From the NCBI GenBank assembly GCA_040265115.1, contig JBDQGZ010000003.1, forward strand, positions 1 to 35,520: a DNA stretch of 35,520 bases, written 5' to 3'. The position numbers and the translations under genes were made by a program. This document shows, piece by piece, positions 22,428 through 30,562 of the stretch. The stretch's first letter is position 1; every line of letters begins with the position of its first letter. A model generated the notes under the pieces. That model had not been told where the DNA came from. It did no database searches and saw only the letters and a program-made list of their open reading frames with translations. Origin of the DNA: M55B157 sp040265115 (GTDB lineage: Bacteria; Actinomycetota; Actinomycetes; S36-B12).

Positions 22428-23363
22428 TCAGGAAGCGGCAACAGCAAGACCGACGGCTGTGGCAACGCTGAGGACGAGCACTCCCTGCAGCACCCCCACC
22501 GCTCCCCGCACGCTCAATCCCCGATCCATGAGCAGATGCGACAGGTGATCGCGCCCCGGGGTGAACGGATGTCGACCCTCGGCGAGTCGGCGCACCACAA
22601 CGAAGGCAGTGTCCAGCACGGGAACAGCGACCAGCAGCACCGGGATCGCCGCGCTCCACGGGAGATTGATGCCCACGGGTCGCAGGCGCAGAGTGACAAT
22701 GGCGAGCAGGAAGCCGAGGAAGTAGGCCCCCGCATCCCCGAGATAGACAGTCGCCGGCGCCCAGTTGTGCCAGAGGAAGCCGAGCGCGATGCCGGCGAGC
22801 GCGAAGGCGAGACCAGCGACAAAGAACTGCCCGTAGAGCGCGGCGATGATGCCGGTGCCGATGGAAGCCACAAGAGTGGTCGAGGCAGCGAGTCCATCGG
22901 AGTTGTCGAGCAGGTTCATTGCATTCGTCAGCCCGACGATCCAGAGCAGGGTGATGAGCAGGTCCAGCCACTCGATGCGCGTGAATGACACCTGTGTTCC
23001 CGCCCACCACACGATCAGGGCGAGGGCGAACTGCGCGACGAGTCGCACCCAGGGATTCAGTGCGCGAACGTCATCGACGAAGCCGAGGGCGGCAACAGCG
23101 AGCGCGGGGAGCAGAACACTCGCGAGCAGCTCCAACTCCGTCGGATCCCCCGAGATCGCCACCGCCGCGAGGAACGCGACCGTGAACGCCAGGGCAACGG
23201 CGATTCCGCCGATCTTCGGGATGGGGCGATCCTGTTGCTTGCGCCCGCCGTCGGGGGAGTCGACCATTCCGGTGCGATGAGCGATCTTGATCGATCCCCA
23301 CACCAGCAGAGTCGACAGCACTGCGGCGCCGACGAATGAGGCGACGTAGAGCCAGGGAGTCAC
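22428..23363 (-). CDS. WecA/TagO-like polyprenyl-phosphate sugar-1-phosphate transferase
   Basis: A 311-residue MraY/WecA-superfamily integral membrane protein with about 10 helices. Catalytic motifs in order: G-F-V-D97-D98 (Mg-binding aspartates), N-A-M-N150-L-L-D153-N-S-D156-G-L-A, Y-L-G-D210-A-G (loop IV) and R-D-H-L-S-H-L-L (271-278), which is the carbohydrate-recognition segment of the WecA/TagO branch. It transfers a sugar-1-phosphate, usually GlcNAc-1-P from UDP-GlcNAc, onto undecaprenyl or decaprenyl phosphate, priming teichoic acid, arabinogalactan or capsule synthesis. The second motif reads D-N-S-D rather than the common D-G-x-D. Its GTG begins 2 nt after the stop of the upstream sugar-nucleotide SDR gene, and AAGG overlaps that stop, so the two are translationally coupled. 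It is convergent with bldC (12-bp gap). Confidence 0.85.
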   Translation of the reverse strand: MTPWLYVASFVGAAVLSTLLVWGSIKIAHRTGMVDSPDGGRKQQDRPIPKIGGIAVALAFTVAFLAAVAISGDPTELELLASVLLPALAVAALGFVDDVRALNPWVRLVAQFALALIVWWAGTQVSFTRIEWLDLLITLLWIVGLTNAMNLLDNSDGLAASTTLVASIGTGIIAALYGQFFVAGLAFALAGIALGFLWHNWAPATVYLGDAGAYFLGFLLAIVTLRLRPVGINLPWSAAIPVLLVAVPVLDTAFVVVRRLAEGRHPFTPGRDHLSHLLMDRGLSVRGAVGVLQGVLVLSVATAVGLAVAAS

Positions 23364-23365
23364 CT

Positions 23366-24334
23366 TTAGCTCGAGCGGGTGGAGATGTCTGCGGCGACGT
23401 CGCTGATGATGTCGGACAGGTCGCGCTGCGGGACCCAGCCGAGGAGCTCGCGGATGCGTGCGGTGTTGGGGACTCGACGCGGCATGTCCTCGAAGCCTTC
23501 CTCATAGGCGTCGTCATAGGACACCTTCACGATGGAGGAATCGGACTCGAGTTGCTCAGTGACTCGCTCGGCGAGGCCGGCGATGGAAATTTCTTCATTC
23601 GCACCCACGTTGAACACCTGGCCCTCGGCCTCGCGGGAGTCGACCAAGCCGAGCAACGCACCCACGACATCAGCGACGTGGCAGAAGCAGCGGCGCTGCG
23701 TGCCATCGCCGTAGACGGTGATCGGGTTGCCCTTCAACGCCTGCTCGACGAAGCGCGGCACCACCATGCCGTAGTGCCCGACCTGGCGTGGCCCGACGGT
23801 GTTGAACAGTCGCACGATCACCACCGGCAGGCCCTTCTCCTTCCAGTAGGAGTAGGCCAGCACCTCCTCGATGGCCTTCGCCTCGCTATAGGACCAGCGG
23901 GTCTTCAACGGCGAGCCGAGGATGCGGTCGTCGTCCTCGCTGAGCAGATCGGAGTCGTTCTTTCCGTAGATCTCACTCGTGGAGGTGACGAGCACCTTGC
24001 GACCGTATTTGTGGCACTTCTCCAGCACGATCTCACTGCCGCGGATATTCGTGGCAAGGCTCTCCAGCGGTCGACCCACGATCAGCTCAACGCCGACCGC
24101 GGCCGCAAGGTGCATCACCACATCCGACCGGCGCACCGCATCGTCCACCACCGCATCATTGAGGATCGAGCCCATGACGAACTCGAAGTTCGGGTTGCCC
24201 AGATGGTCACGGATATTGTCGTGGCGGCCGGTGGACAGGTCGTCGAGGACCAGCACCTGATCACCCCGCGCCAACAAGGCATCCACGAGATGGGACCCCA
24301 CGAAACCGGCTCCCCCGGTGATCAATACGCGCAT
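23366..24334 (-). CDS. NAD-dependent sugar-nucleotide epimerase/dehydratase (extended SDR)
   Basis: A 322-residue extended short-chain dehydrogenase. The N-terminal NAD-binding motif is G7-G-A-G-F-V-G-S-H. M-H-L-A-A-A-V-G-V follows at about residue 74, and the catalytic segment is T-S-T-S-E-I-Y-G (117-124) plus Y149-S-E-A-K153. It ends with R-R-V-P-N-T-A-R-I-R-E-L-L-G-W, typical of UDP-sugar enzymes. The closest groups by eye are UDP-glucose 4-epimerases and UDP-glucuronate decarboxylases; I cannot separate them. It acts in the cytoplasm, supplying a nucleotide sugar for envelope glycan made with the coupled downstream polyprenyl transferase. On the minus strand TACGAT lies 8 nt before ATG 24334, inside a perfect inverted repeat, so regulation there is possible. 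Confidence 0.85.
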   Translation of the reverse strand: MRVLITGGAGFVGSHLVDALLARGDQVLVLDDLSTGRHDNIRDHLGNPNFEFVMGSILNDAVVDDAVRRSDVVMHLAAAVGVELIVGRPLESLATNIRGSEIVLEKCHKYGRKVLVTSTSEIYGKNDSDLLSEDDDRILGSPLKTRWSYSEAKAIEEVLAYSYWKEKGLPVVIVRLFNTVGPRQVGHYGMVVPRFVEQALKGNPITVYGDGTQRRCFCHVADVVGALLGLVDSREAEGQVFNVGANEEISIAGLAERVTEQLESDSSIVKVSYDDAYEEGFEDMPRRVPNTARIRELLGWVPQRDLSDIISDVAADISTRSS

Positions 24335-24355
24335 GACCCCCGATCGTAGGGGGTC
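24335..24355. promoter_or_regulatory. Inverted repeat enclosing the -10 element of the SDR gene
   Basis: GACCCCC (24335-24341) and GGGGGTC (24349-24355) form perfect 7-bp arms around 7 bp that carry most of TACGAT (minus strand, 24348-24343). The left arm directly abuts the ATG at 24334. It could be a repressor operator over a short-leader promoter; as RNA it would form a hairpin only if transcription started further upstream. Confidence 0.45.
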
Positions 24356-24396
24356 CAGCGGCTGTCGAGGGCTCGGGTAGGGGGCGATTCCCAGAA

Positions 24397-24415
24397 AGCC
24401 CCCCGATGTCGGGCT
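24397..24415 (-). terminator. Weak hairpin at the 3' end of the trypsin-like gene
   Basis: On the minus strand AGCCC (24415-24411) and GGGCT (24401-24397) can pair, with an inner CCCG/CGGG, and are followed by TTCT. It overlaps the protease stop codon. The stem is short, so termination here is uncertain. Confidence 0.3.
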
Positions 24416-26462
24416 AGCGTTTGGGGCGCAGCGTGATGGTCAAGGAGGGACTCGTGCCGGCGGAGCTCACCGCCTGCACCTGCATCCGGTGCCTCTTGCC
24501 CACCGCCAACTTCGTCACCTTCACGCCCTTCGCCTCGGGCACTCCCGGCTGCACGGTCTTCCAGCCCGACCACTTCTTGCCCGCCTTGCGGATCCGGTAG
24601 CGATAGGAGTCCGGCTCCATGGAGTCGAAGGACGACCAGGTCCAATAGACCGTCGCAGTGGCTTGTCGACCGCGGATTCGATAAGCGACGTCGAGGTACT
24701 CCGGTCTACTCGGCTTCGTCGCCGCCTCCGCCTGCACGGTCACGGTGTTCGAGGTCGCCGACCATTCACCGGCTCCAGCGTCGTTCACCGCGCGGACGCG
24801 GAACACATACGAGCCAGCGGACAGTCCGCTCACGGTCCTGCTCACGGTGTTATCACCCGGCCCGGAGGCATCAATGCCCTGGGTCGCCAGCCATGGCAGG
24901 TAGTTCGCCAGTCGCGTGTAGACACCGGGCGTCATGCCGTAAGGCGCGGGATCCCCGTCCAGCATTCCGGCGCAGCCATAGCCCCAGCTCACCACGCCGA
25001 CCAGGACGGCGCTCGATCCTCTGCCCGCCACCAGGGGACCGCCGGAGTCGCCCTGGCAGGTGTCGATCGGCTGCGCGGTGCTCGTCGAGCCACCCGCGCA
25101 GATCATGGAGGAGGAGAGGTAACTCGAGCCGAGGCCCTCATAGGTCACTCCACCGACGGTGTAGCGCCCTGAGGTAGACCCGCACACCGAGTCCGGGATG
25201 ACCGTGAGGTCGGCAACCTTGAAGGTCGAGGGATTCGATCCGCCGCTGGACAGCCGCCCCCAGCCAGCGGAGGTCACCGAGGACCCGCCTGAGGTGAGGC
25301 TCGCTGCCTGCGCTGCCGTCGGGATGGTGACAGTCGGTGCACCGGCGAACGGCTGGGAGAAGGTCAGCACGGCGATGTCGTTTGCTTCGGTTCGCCTGTT
25401 GTAGTTCGGGTGAATGGTGAAGTCGGCAGCTCGAACATGCGAATAGGGCTTCGCACCATCATCCTCGAGTGCCGCGCTCACATAGGAGATCTCATTCCCA
25501 TCCTCGTCGTACATGCAGTGCGCGGCGGTGATGATCTTCGTCGGTGACACCAGCGACCCACCGCAGACATAGCCACCACCATCTCGAGCAGTCATGCGAA
25601 GGGAGGTGAGAAAGTCGAATTCACCCGATATCGGATTGCGGCCATTGACCACATCAGGCCCCACCACGACGTCGGCGCGGGATGACGACGCCGTCACCGA
25701 CTCCCAGGAGCCGCCATCGCGCTGCGCCTGCACCCCGTACCCGATCACGTCTCCCGAGGGTGGTGTGAACTCGAGCGAGACTGCCCCACTAGAGGTCACA
25801 CTTGCCGTCAGTGAGGTGGGGGCGTCGGGAAGATCGGGTGTGGGGTCCGGCGGCCCATCGACTGATTCCCGAATGGGAATCGCGGGCATCGGGCTCTCCG
25901 GCGCCTCATCCTGATTGCCGAATCGATCTTGAACAAAAACCGAGAATGACGCCTCATCGAGTCCGAGAGACCGCCACGACACGTACACCGCCCAGTAGTT
26001 GCTCCCCCGGTACCACTCAGCCTGCAGTCCGGTGTCGGTGTAGTCAGAGCTCGCGTCGTACTTGTAGATGTCCGAGTAATAGAACTTCGCTTCCTCCATG
26101 TACTCCAATGGGATCGACGTCGCGTAGAACCCGTCAGGGTCATCGGCCGGGATGATGTACGCGGTCACGGTCGCGTCAGGATCGCTTGACAGCAGCGGAT
26201 CGGTGTCACGATCCATGACGATCCCAATCCGCACTTCATCCGGGAAACGCTTCGGCACACCCGCGCTGAAGGAGATGATCTCGCAGTACAGCCCGGTGCA
26301 GTCGTAGGCAGGATCGGACTCCTGCCAGAGCACGTAATAGTCCTCATCGGCGACGAGAGCACGCTCCCGCTGTGCGTCCGGCTCCGCTTGGGCGGCGGTG
26401 GTGGCGAGAAAGCTGGCCACCACGCCAAGTGATGCAGCAATCGTGACAACTCGGCGGAACAT
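24414..26462 (-). CDS. Secreted trypsin-like serine protease, catalytic domain inside an Fn3 domain
   Basis: A 682-residue protein with a Sec signal peptide (M-F-R-R-V-V, hydrophobic core, A-Q-A near residue 26). Residues about 27-200 are an acidic beta-rich domain I do not recognise. Residues 212-258 match the first half of a fibronectin type III domain (A-P-T-S-L-T-A-S-V to G-Y-G-V-Q-A-Q-R-D-G-G-S-W). Residues about 271-527 are a chymotrypsin-fold (S1) protease: V-V-N-G start, H315 in A-A-H-C, D362 in N-D-I-A-V-L, S473 in G-D-S-G-G-P, and D467 in the S1-pocket position that gives Lys/Arg specificity in trypsins. Residues 537-577 (V-S-G-L-S-A-G-S-Y-V-F-R-V-R-A-V-N) then read as the second half of the same Fn3. 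A further Fn3-like domain ends the protein (584-682). Ribosome site GAGG 6 nt before ATG 26462. Confidence 0.88.
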   Translation of the reverse strand: MFRRVVTIAASLGVVASFLATTAAQAEPDAQRERALVADEDYYVLWQESDPAYDCTGLYCEIISFSAGVPKRFPDEVRIGIVMDRDTDPLLSSDPDATVTAYIIPADDPDGFYATSIPLEYMEEAKFYYSDIYKYDASSDYTDTGLQAEWYRGSNYWAVYVSWRSLGLDEASFSVFVQDRFGNQDEAPESPMPAIPIRESVDGPPDPTPDLPDAPTSLTASVTSSGAVSLEFTPPSGDVIGYGVQAQRDGGSWESVTASSSRADVVVGPDVVNGRNPISGEFDFLTSLRMTARDGGGYVCGGSLVSPTKIITAAHCMYDEDGNEISYVSAALEDDGAKPYSHVRAADFTIHPNYNRRTEANDIAVLTFSQPFAGAPTVTIPTAAQAASLTSGGSSVTSAGWGRLSSGGSNPSTFKVADLTVIPDSVCGSTSGRYTVGGVTYEGLGSSYLSSSMICAGGSTSTAQPIDTCQGDSGGPLVAGRGSSAVLVGVVSWGYGCAGMLDGDPAPYGMTPGVYTRLANYLPWLATQGIDASGPGDNTVSRTVSGLSAGSYVFRVRAVNDAGAGEWSATSNTVTVQAEAATKPSRPEYLDVAYRIRGRQATATVYWTWSSFDSMEPDSYRYRIRKAGKKWSGWKTVQPGVPEAKGVKVTKLAVGKRHRMQVQAVSSAGTSPSLTITLRPKR

Positions 26463-26560
26463 CGTCGACCTCGCAGACCGGTGCCGGGTGCACCTGCCGC
26501 CACGCTACGCCAGCGAGGGGTACGGAGTCTCTCCGATTGCGCAAAATCCCCTGAACACAG
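26463..26560. other. Intergenic gap between the protease and livM
   Basis: These 98 bp lie between two genes of the same strand. On the minus strand CGGAG-AGA-CTCCG (26535-26523) is a small hairpin without a T tract, and TAGCGT further down is a possible -10 for the protease. No strong terminator is visible, so read-through from the transporter operon cannot be excluded. Confidence 0.35.
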
Positions 26561-27706
26561 CTAATAGCTGAAGGGCCACGCCTTGAAGTAGTTGCGCACT
26601 CTCAGCCACAGGCCATAGAGCCCTCGTGGTTCCAGGATGAGGAACACAATGATGAGGACACCGAAGATGATCGACTGCAACTCGAAGACGTTGAGCAGAC
26701 CACCCTGGCCGACGCCGGGATCGATCGGCAGGAATCCGGTGAGGGAATTGACCAGCTTCGGGAGGAGGACCACGAAGACCGCGCCCATGATCGAACCGGT
26801 GATCGTCGCCAGGCCACCGATGAAGATCACGGCGAGGAAGTCGATGGAGAGGAAGAAGTTCCAGGTCTCCGGCGAAATGCGACCGATGATGATCGACAGC
26901 AGGGCCCCGGCGATTCCGGCATAGAAGGCCGAGATCGCGAAGGCGAGTGTCTTGGTGCGCAGCAGCGAGACACCCATCACCTCCGCGGCGATATCACGAT
27001 CACGCACCGCAGCGAAGGATCGACCAAAGCGCGAGCGGGTGAAGTTGCGGGCGAGCAGCGCCATGACCACGAAGATCACCAGGCAGGTGAAGTACAGCAT
27101 CGTGAAGCGGTCGATTTCGATGCCGCCCACATCGCGGTTCTCGAATAGGTTGAAGCCGAGGAACACCGGCTCCGCAGGAGCGCGACCAACACCGGCACCA
27201 CCAGTGATCGGCTTGAGCTCTTTGAAGATGTGTTCGCCGATGAACACCAGGCCGAGGGTGAGAATCGCCAGATACAGGCCCCTCACCCGGGCGGCTAACG
27301 GGGCAATGATCGCTGCCACAACCGCGGGCACCAGCCCGGCGAGCGGCAACCAGATCGCCATATCCCAGCCCAGCCCGATGACATCTCCTCGCGATTCACC
27401 GCCGAGAACCGCCGCGGTGTAGGCGCCGACGCCGAGGAAGAAGGCTTGGGCAAGCGACACCTGACCGGCGTAGCCGGTGAGGAGGTTCAGCCCGATACCG
27501 CCGATAGAGAAGATGAACACCGTTGCTCCGAGCGCGACGAGGTCGCGGGCGAGGAAGAACGGCAAGACGACGAGCGCCACGAACCCGATGACGATCCACA
27601 GTCGCTTGGCACCGGTGTTGAAGATCGCCATTTCCGAGCGGTAGTTGGTGTACAGCCTCGGGCGACCACGGGTGGTGTGCTGGGACTTGCTGGCCGCGGA
27701 ACTCAT
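26561..27706 (-). CDS. livM: LivM-type branched-chain amino acid ABC transporter permease
   Basis: A 381-residue permease with an N-terminal polar extension of about 35 residues and then 9-10 helices. The LivM signature is present as G-L-N-L-L-T-G-Y-A-G-Q-V-S-L-A-Q-A-F-F-L-G-V-G-A-Y. The cytoplasmic coupling loop carries R-S-R-F-G-R-S-F-A-A-V-R-D-R-D-I-A-A-E-V-M-G-V, which docks on the ATPase in this family. Its ATG overlaps the LivH stop by 4 bp (ATGA). With LivH it forms the membrane channel of a hydrophobic-amino-acid-type (HAAT) importer. The embedded acyl-CoA ligase suggests that the substrate is a carboxylic acid or amide rather than a simple branched-chain amino acid. Last gene of the operon. 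Confidence 0.92.
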   Translation of the reverse strand: MSSAASKSQHTTRGRPRLYTNYRSEMAIFNTGAKRLWIVIGFVALVVLPFFLARDLVALGATVFIFSIGGIGLNLLTGYAGQVSLAQAFFLGVGAYTAAVLGGESRGDVIGLGWDMAIWLPLAGLVPAVVAAIIAPLAARVRGLYLAILTLGLVFIGEHIFKELKPITGGAGVGRAPAEPVFLGFNLFENRDVGGIEIDRFTMLYFTCLVIFVVMALLARNFTRSRFGRSFAAVRDRDIAAEVMGVSLLRTKTLAFAISAFYAGIAGALLSIIIGRISPETWNFFLSIDFLAVIFIGGLATITGSIMGAVFVVLLPKLVNSLTGFLPIDPGVGQGGLLNVFELQSIIFGVLIIVFLILEPRGLYGLWLRVRNYFKAWPFSY

Positions 27707-28599
27707 ACCCGGACCACCTCCTTAGTGCCGTAGAGGCCGTAGGGCCGGATCATCAGGACCACGATCATGATGATGTAGGGAACGATCACATCGAAGTTGG
27801 CACCCAGCCACGGCGCATACAGCGGCTGATAGGTGCGGGTGAGCGACTCAGCGATACCGATAATGAGTCCGGCGACCACCGAGCCCTTGATGGAATCGAG
27901 CCCACCGAGGATGATCACCGGCAGGGCCTTGAGGGCAACGAGCGCGAAGGTCGTTTCCACCCCCGAGGTGCCCGCGACGAGCATGGCGCCCGCGAGAGCG
28001 GCCATCGCTCCAGAGATTCCCCAGGACAGGCCGAACATCCGCCCGACGTTGATGCCCTGCGCGAGGCTCGTCTCCTGGTCGAACGCCGTGGCGCGCATCG
28101 CAAGGCCTGTGCGCGAACGGGTGAGGAACAGCCCGACGAGACCGATGGCGAGGAGGCCCACGATGAGGCGGGCGATGTCGACGGTGAAGACGCGAGCGCC
28201 GAGGAACTCCAAAGTGTTGAGTCCGAACGGATCGTTCACAGTGAGGAGTTCTGAGCCGAGCAGTCGGCCCGCGATGATGAGCAGAACGATAAATAAACCG
28301 ACGGTCACCGTCGCCGCAGAAAACGCAGGTCTGCCCACCATGGGACGCAACGCGACTCGCTCCGACAGCATGCCGATCGCCGCAAGCACGATCATCGCGA
28401 GGATGACCGAGATCACGAAGGGCAGACCGATGCTGACGCCGAAGTATCCGGTGAAGAAGGCACCGAGGATCATCAGCGCGGGTGTCGCAAAGTTCACAAC
28501 CCCCGTGGCGCGATAGATGATGACGAAACTGACGCCGAGCATCGCATAGACGCCACCGATTCCCAGACCGCGAATCAGCGAGCTAAGCAATTCACCCAC
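27703..28599 (-). CDS. livH: LivH-type branched-chain amino acid ABC transporter permease
   Basis: A 298-residue permease with about 8 helices, the standard LivH size. Recognisable elements are L-I-R-G-L-G-I-G-G-V-Y-A-M-L-G-V-S-F-V-I-I-Y-R-A-T-G-V-V-N-F-A at the N-terminus and the cytoplasmic loop R-S-R-T-G-L-A-M-R-A-T-A-F-D-Q-E-T-S-L-A-Q-G-I-N-V, the EAA-like coupling region. Near the C-terminus I-I-L-G-G-L-D-S-I-K-G-S-V-V-A-G-L-I-I-G is family-typical. It starts 3 bp after the acyl-CoA ligase stop and overlaps livM by 4 bp, so all three are co-translated. It is the second half of the importer's transmembrane channel. Confidence 0.92.
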   Translation of the reverse strand: MGELLSSLIRGLGIGGVYAMLGVSFVIIYRATGVVNFATPALMILGAFFTGYFGVSIGLPFVISVILAMIVLAAIGMLSERVALRPMVGRPAFSAATVTVGLFIVLLIIAGRLLGSELLTVNDPFGLNTLEFLGARVFTVDIARLIVGLLAIGLVGLFLTRSRTGLAMRATAFDQETSLAQGINVGRMFGLSWGISGAMAALAGAMLVAGTSGVETTFALVALKALPVIILGGLDSIKGSVVAGLIIGIAESLTRTYQPLYAPWLGANFDVIVPYIIMIVVLMIRPYGLYGTKEVVRV

Positions 28600-28602
28600 G
28601 TG

Positions 28603-30513
28603 TCACTCCTCGACTCGTGCGACGACGATGACGTCAGATTGATCGCCACCAGGCAGAGCATCTGCTCCCGAATACATGTCGTCGATCAAGGGGCCGAACG
28701 TCTTGGTGAGCGCGGATCGCTTCACCTTCTGGGTCGCGGTGAGATCACCGTCCTCGTGATCGAGGGCCTTGGTGATCATGCGGAATTTCCGCAGATTCTC
28801 GACCCGAGCAGTCGCTTCATTGGTCTGCGCGATGATGCCCTGCACGAGTTTGAGGACCTCCTCACGCTCGGAGAGATCCCGATAGGTGGTGTAGGGGATG
28901 CGCTTGGCGCGCGCCCATTCACCAACGGTGTCCTCCTCGATTCCCACGAGGACGGTCAGATAGGGACGCTGATCTCCGATGACGATCGCCTCGCGAATAA
29001 ACGGGGACGCCTTCAGGGAGTTCTCCAACTCCGAGGGTGAGATGTTCTTGCCACCCGCGGTGATGATGATGTCCTTGATCCGGTCGATGATCTTCAGGTG
29101 GCTTCCGTCCACCCACTCACCCACATCCCCGGTGTGCAGCCATCCATCCGCATCGAGCGTGTCGGCGGTGGCCTCTGGCTTATTCCAATACCCCTTGAAG
29201 TTCCCTGGGTGTCGGGTGAGGATCTCGCCCGTCCCTTCGGCGAGCTTCACTTCAACTCCCGGCTGCGGCTCGCCCACCGTGCCGAGCTTGATGCGGCCGC
29301 GCTTATTGCTCGTCGCCACCGCACTGTTCTCGGTCATGCCGTAGAGCTCGTTGATGCGCACACCCATCATGAAGAAGAAGAACAGCACTTCCGGCGAGAT
29401 GGGAGCGGCGGCGGACGCGGATGCGCGCGCCTTTTGCAAACCGATGCGCTCACGCAGTGCGCGATAGAGGAAGACATAGCCGAAGGCATAGCGGATCCGG
29501 CTCCACAGCGTGTGTTCACCACCGTTGGCGAGCATCGAATTCGCGATGCCGCGGCCCACCTTCATCCAGAGCATGTAGTTGGCCTTCTTGATCCAGGAGG
29601 CGGCTGCCATCCGAACCTCGACACCGGCCTTGAGCTTCTCCCAGATGCGGGGGACGGCGAAGAACAGGGTCGGCTGCACCTCCCGCAGGTTCGTGGTGAC
29701 GGTGTCGATCGACTCCGCGAAATGCACGACCGCGCCGGACACCGCATTCGTCCACGTCGTGACGGCTCGCTCCGCGACGTGGCACAGCGGCAGGTAGGAC
29801 AGGATCACGTCGCTCGGATTCGGCGGCGGTTCGTAGAGCCCGCCGCCGTTGACGATGACACCGCTGGCGAACTCGACGTTGGCGTTGCTCAGCATCGCAC
29901 CCTTGGGCGGGCCGGTCGTCCCCGAGGTGTAGACGAGGGTGACGATGTCTTCGGGCTCCACCTCTCTCGCGATGCGATCGAGCGCATCGGGGAATGCCTC
30001 ACGGTGCGCGCGACCCCGGTCGATGAACGCCTGCCAGTCGAGCAACTTCGGGTGATCGATCGAGGAGACACCGCGCGGCTCGAGATAGACGATCCACTCA
30101 AGGTTCGGGCACTGGTCTTCCACCGCAAGTGCCTTGTCGACCTGCTCTTGATCCTCGGCGATGAGCACGCGGGTGCCGGAGTCGGCGAGCAGATAGGCGA
30201 CCTCAGGAGCCGGGTTCGTCGGGTAGAGACCGACGGTGATGCCGCGGATTGCATTGATACCCAGGTCACCGAAGAGCCACTCCGGTCGGTTCTCCGAATG
30301 GATCGCCACCCGATCACCGGTGTCGAGGCCGAGTGCGAGCAGTGCATGGCCCACCAGGCTGATCTGCTCGGCGTAGTCATTCCAGGTGATGTCTTGCCAC
30401 ACGCCGAGTCGCTTCGCCCGCATCGCCACGCCGTTGCCTTCGAAGGTCGCGCGTCGCTGGACCTCCTTGAGCAGCGTCCATGTCGTGGTCGTGGAGTCAG
30501 CCACCGCCGTCAT
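28603..30513 (-). CDS. AMP-forming long-chain acyl-CoA ligase embedded in the Liv operon
   Basis: A 636-residue ANL-superfamily enzyme that activates a carboxylic acid via an acyl-adenylate and then forms a CoA thioester. The P-loop-like motif is V-Y-T-S-G-T-T-G-P-P-K-G-A-M-L-S (near residues 193-208). Others are Y-L-P-L-C-H-V-A-E-R, E-L-Y-G-M-T-E-N-S, G-W-L-H-T-G-D-V-G (hinge region) and the C-terminal I-K-D-I-I-I-T-A-G-G-K-N-I-S-P. The arrangement and length are those of FadD15/FACS-type long-chain ligases. It lies between livG (49-bp gap) and livH (3-bp gap). The ribosome site GAGGGG precedes ATG 30513, and a 10-bp palindrome CGAGATCTCG (30525-30534) lies just upstream. A transporter-linked ligase could activate and trap the imported acid as a CoA ester; that link is inference. 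Confidence 0.9.
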   Translation of the reverse strand: MTAVADSTTTTWTLLKEVQRRATFEGNGVAMRAKRLGVWQDITWNDYAEQISLVGHALLALGLDTGDRVAIHSENRPEWLFGDLGINAIRGITVGLYPTNPAPEVAYLLADSGTRVLIAEDQEQVDKALAVEDQCPNLEWIVYLEPRGVSSIDHPKLLDWQAFIDRGRAHREAFPDALDRIAREVEPEDIVTLVYTSGTTGPPKGAMLSNANVEFASGVIVNGGGLYEPPPNPSDVILSYLPLCHVAERAVTTWTNAVSGAVVHFAESIDTVTTNLREVQPTLFFAVPRIWEKLKAGVEVRMAAASWIKKANYMLWMKVGRGIANSMLANGGEHTLWSRIRYAFGYVFLYRALRERIGLQKARASASAAAPISPEVLFFFFMMGVRINELYGMTENSAVATSNKRGRIKLGTVGEPQPGVEVKLAEGTGEILTRHPGNFKGYWNKPEATADTLDADGWLHTGDVGEWVDGSHLKIIDRIKDIIITAGGKNISPSELENSLKASPFIREAIVIGDQRPYLTVLVGIEEDTVGEWARAKRIPYTTYRDLSEREEVLKLVQGIIAQTNEATARVENLRKFRMITKALDHEDGDLTATQKVKRSALTKTFGPLIDDMYSGADALPGGDQSDVIVVARVEE

Positions 30514-30562
30514 CGTTCACCCCTCGAGATCTCGTGGTTCGTCATCCTGGTTGTCATCGCCG

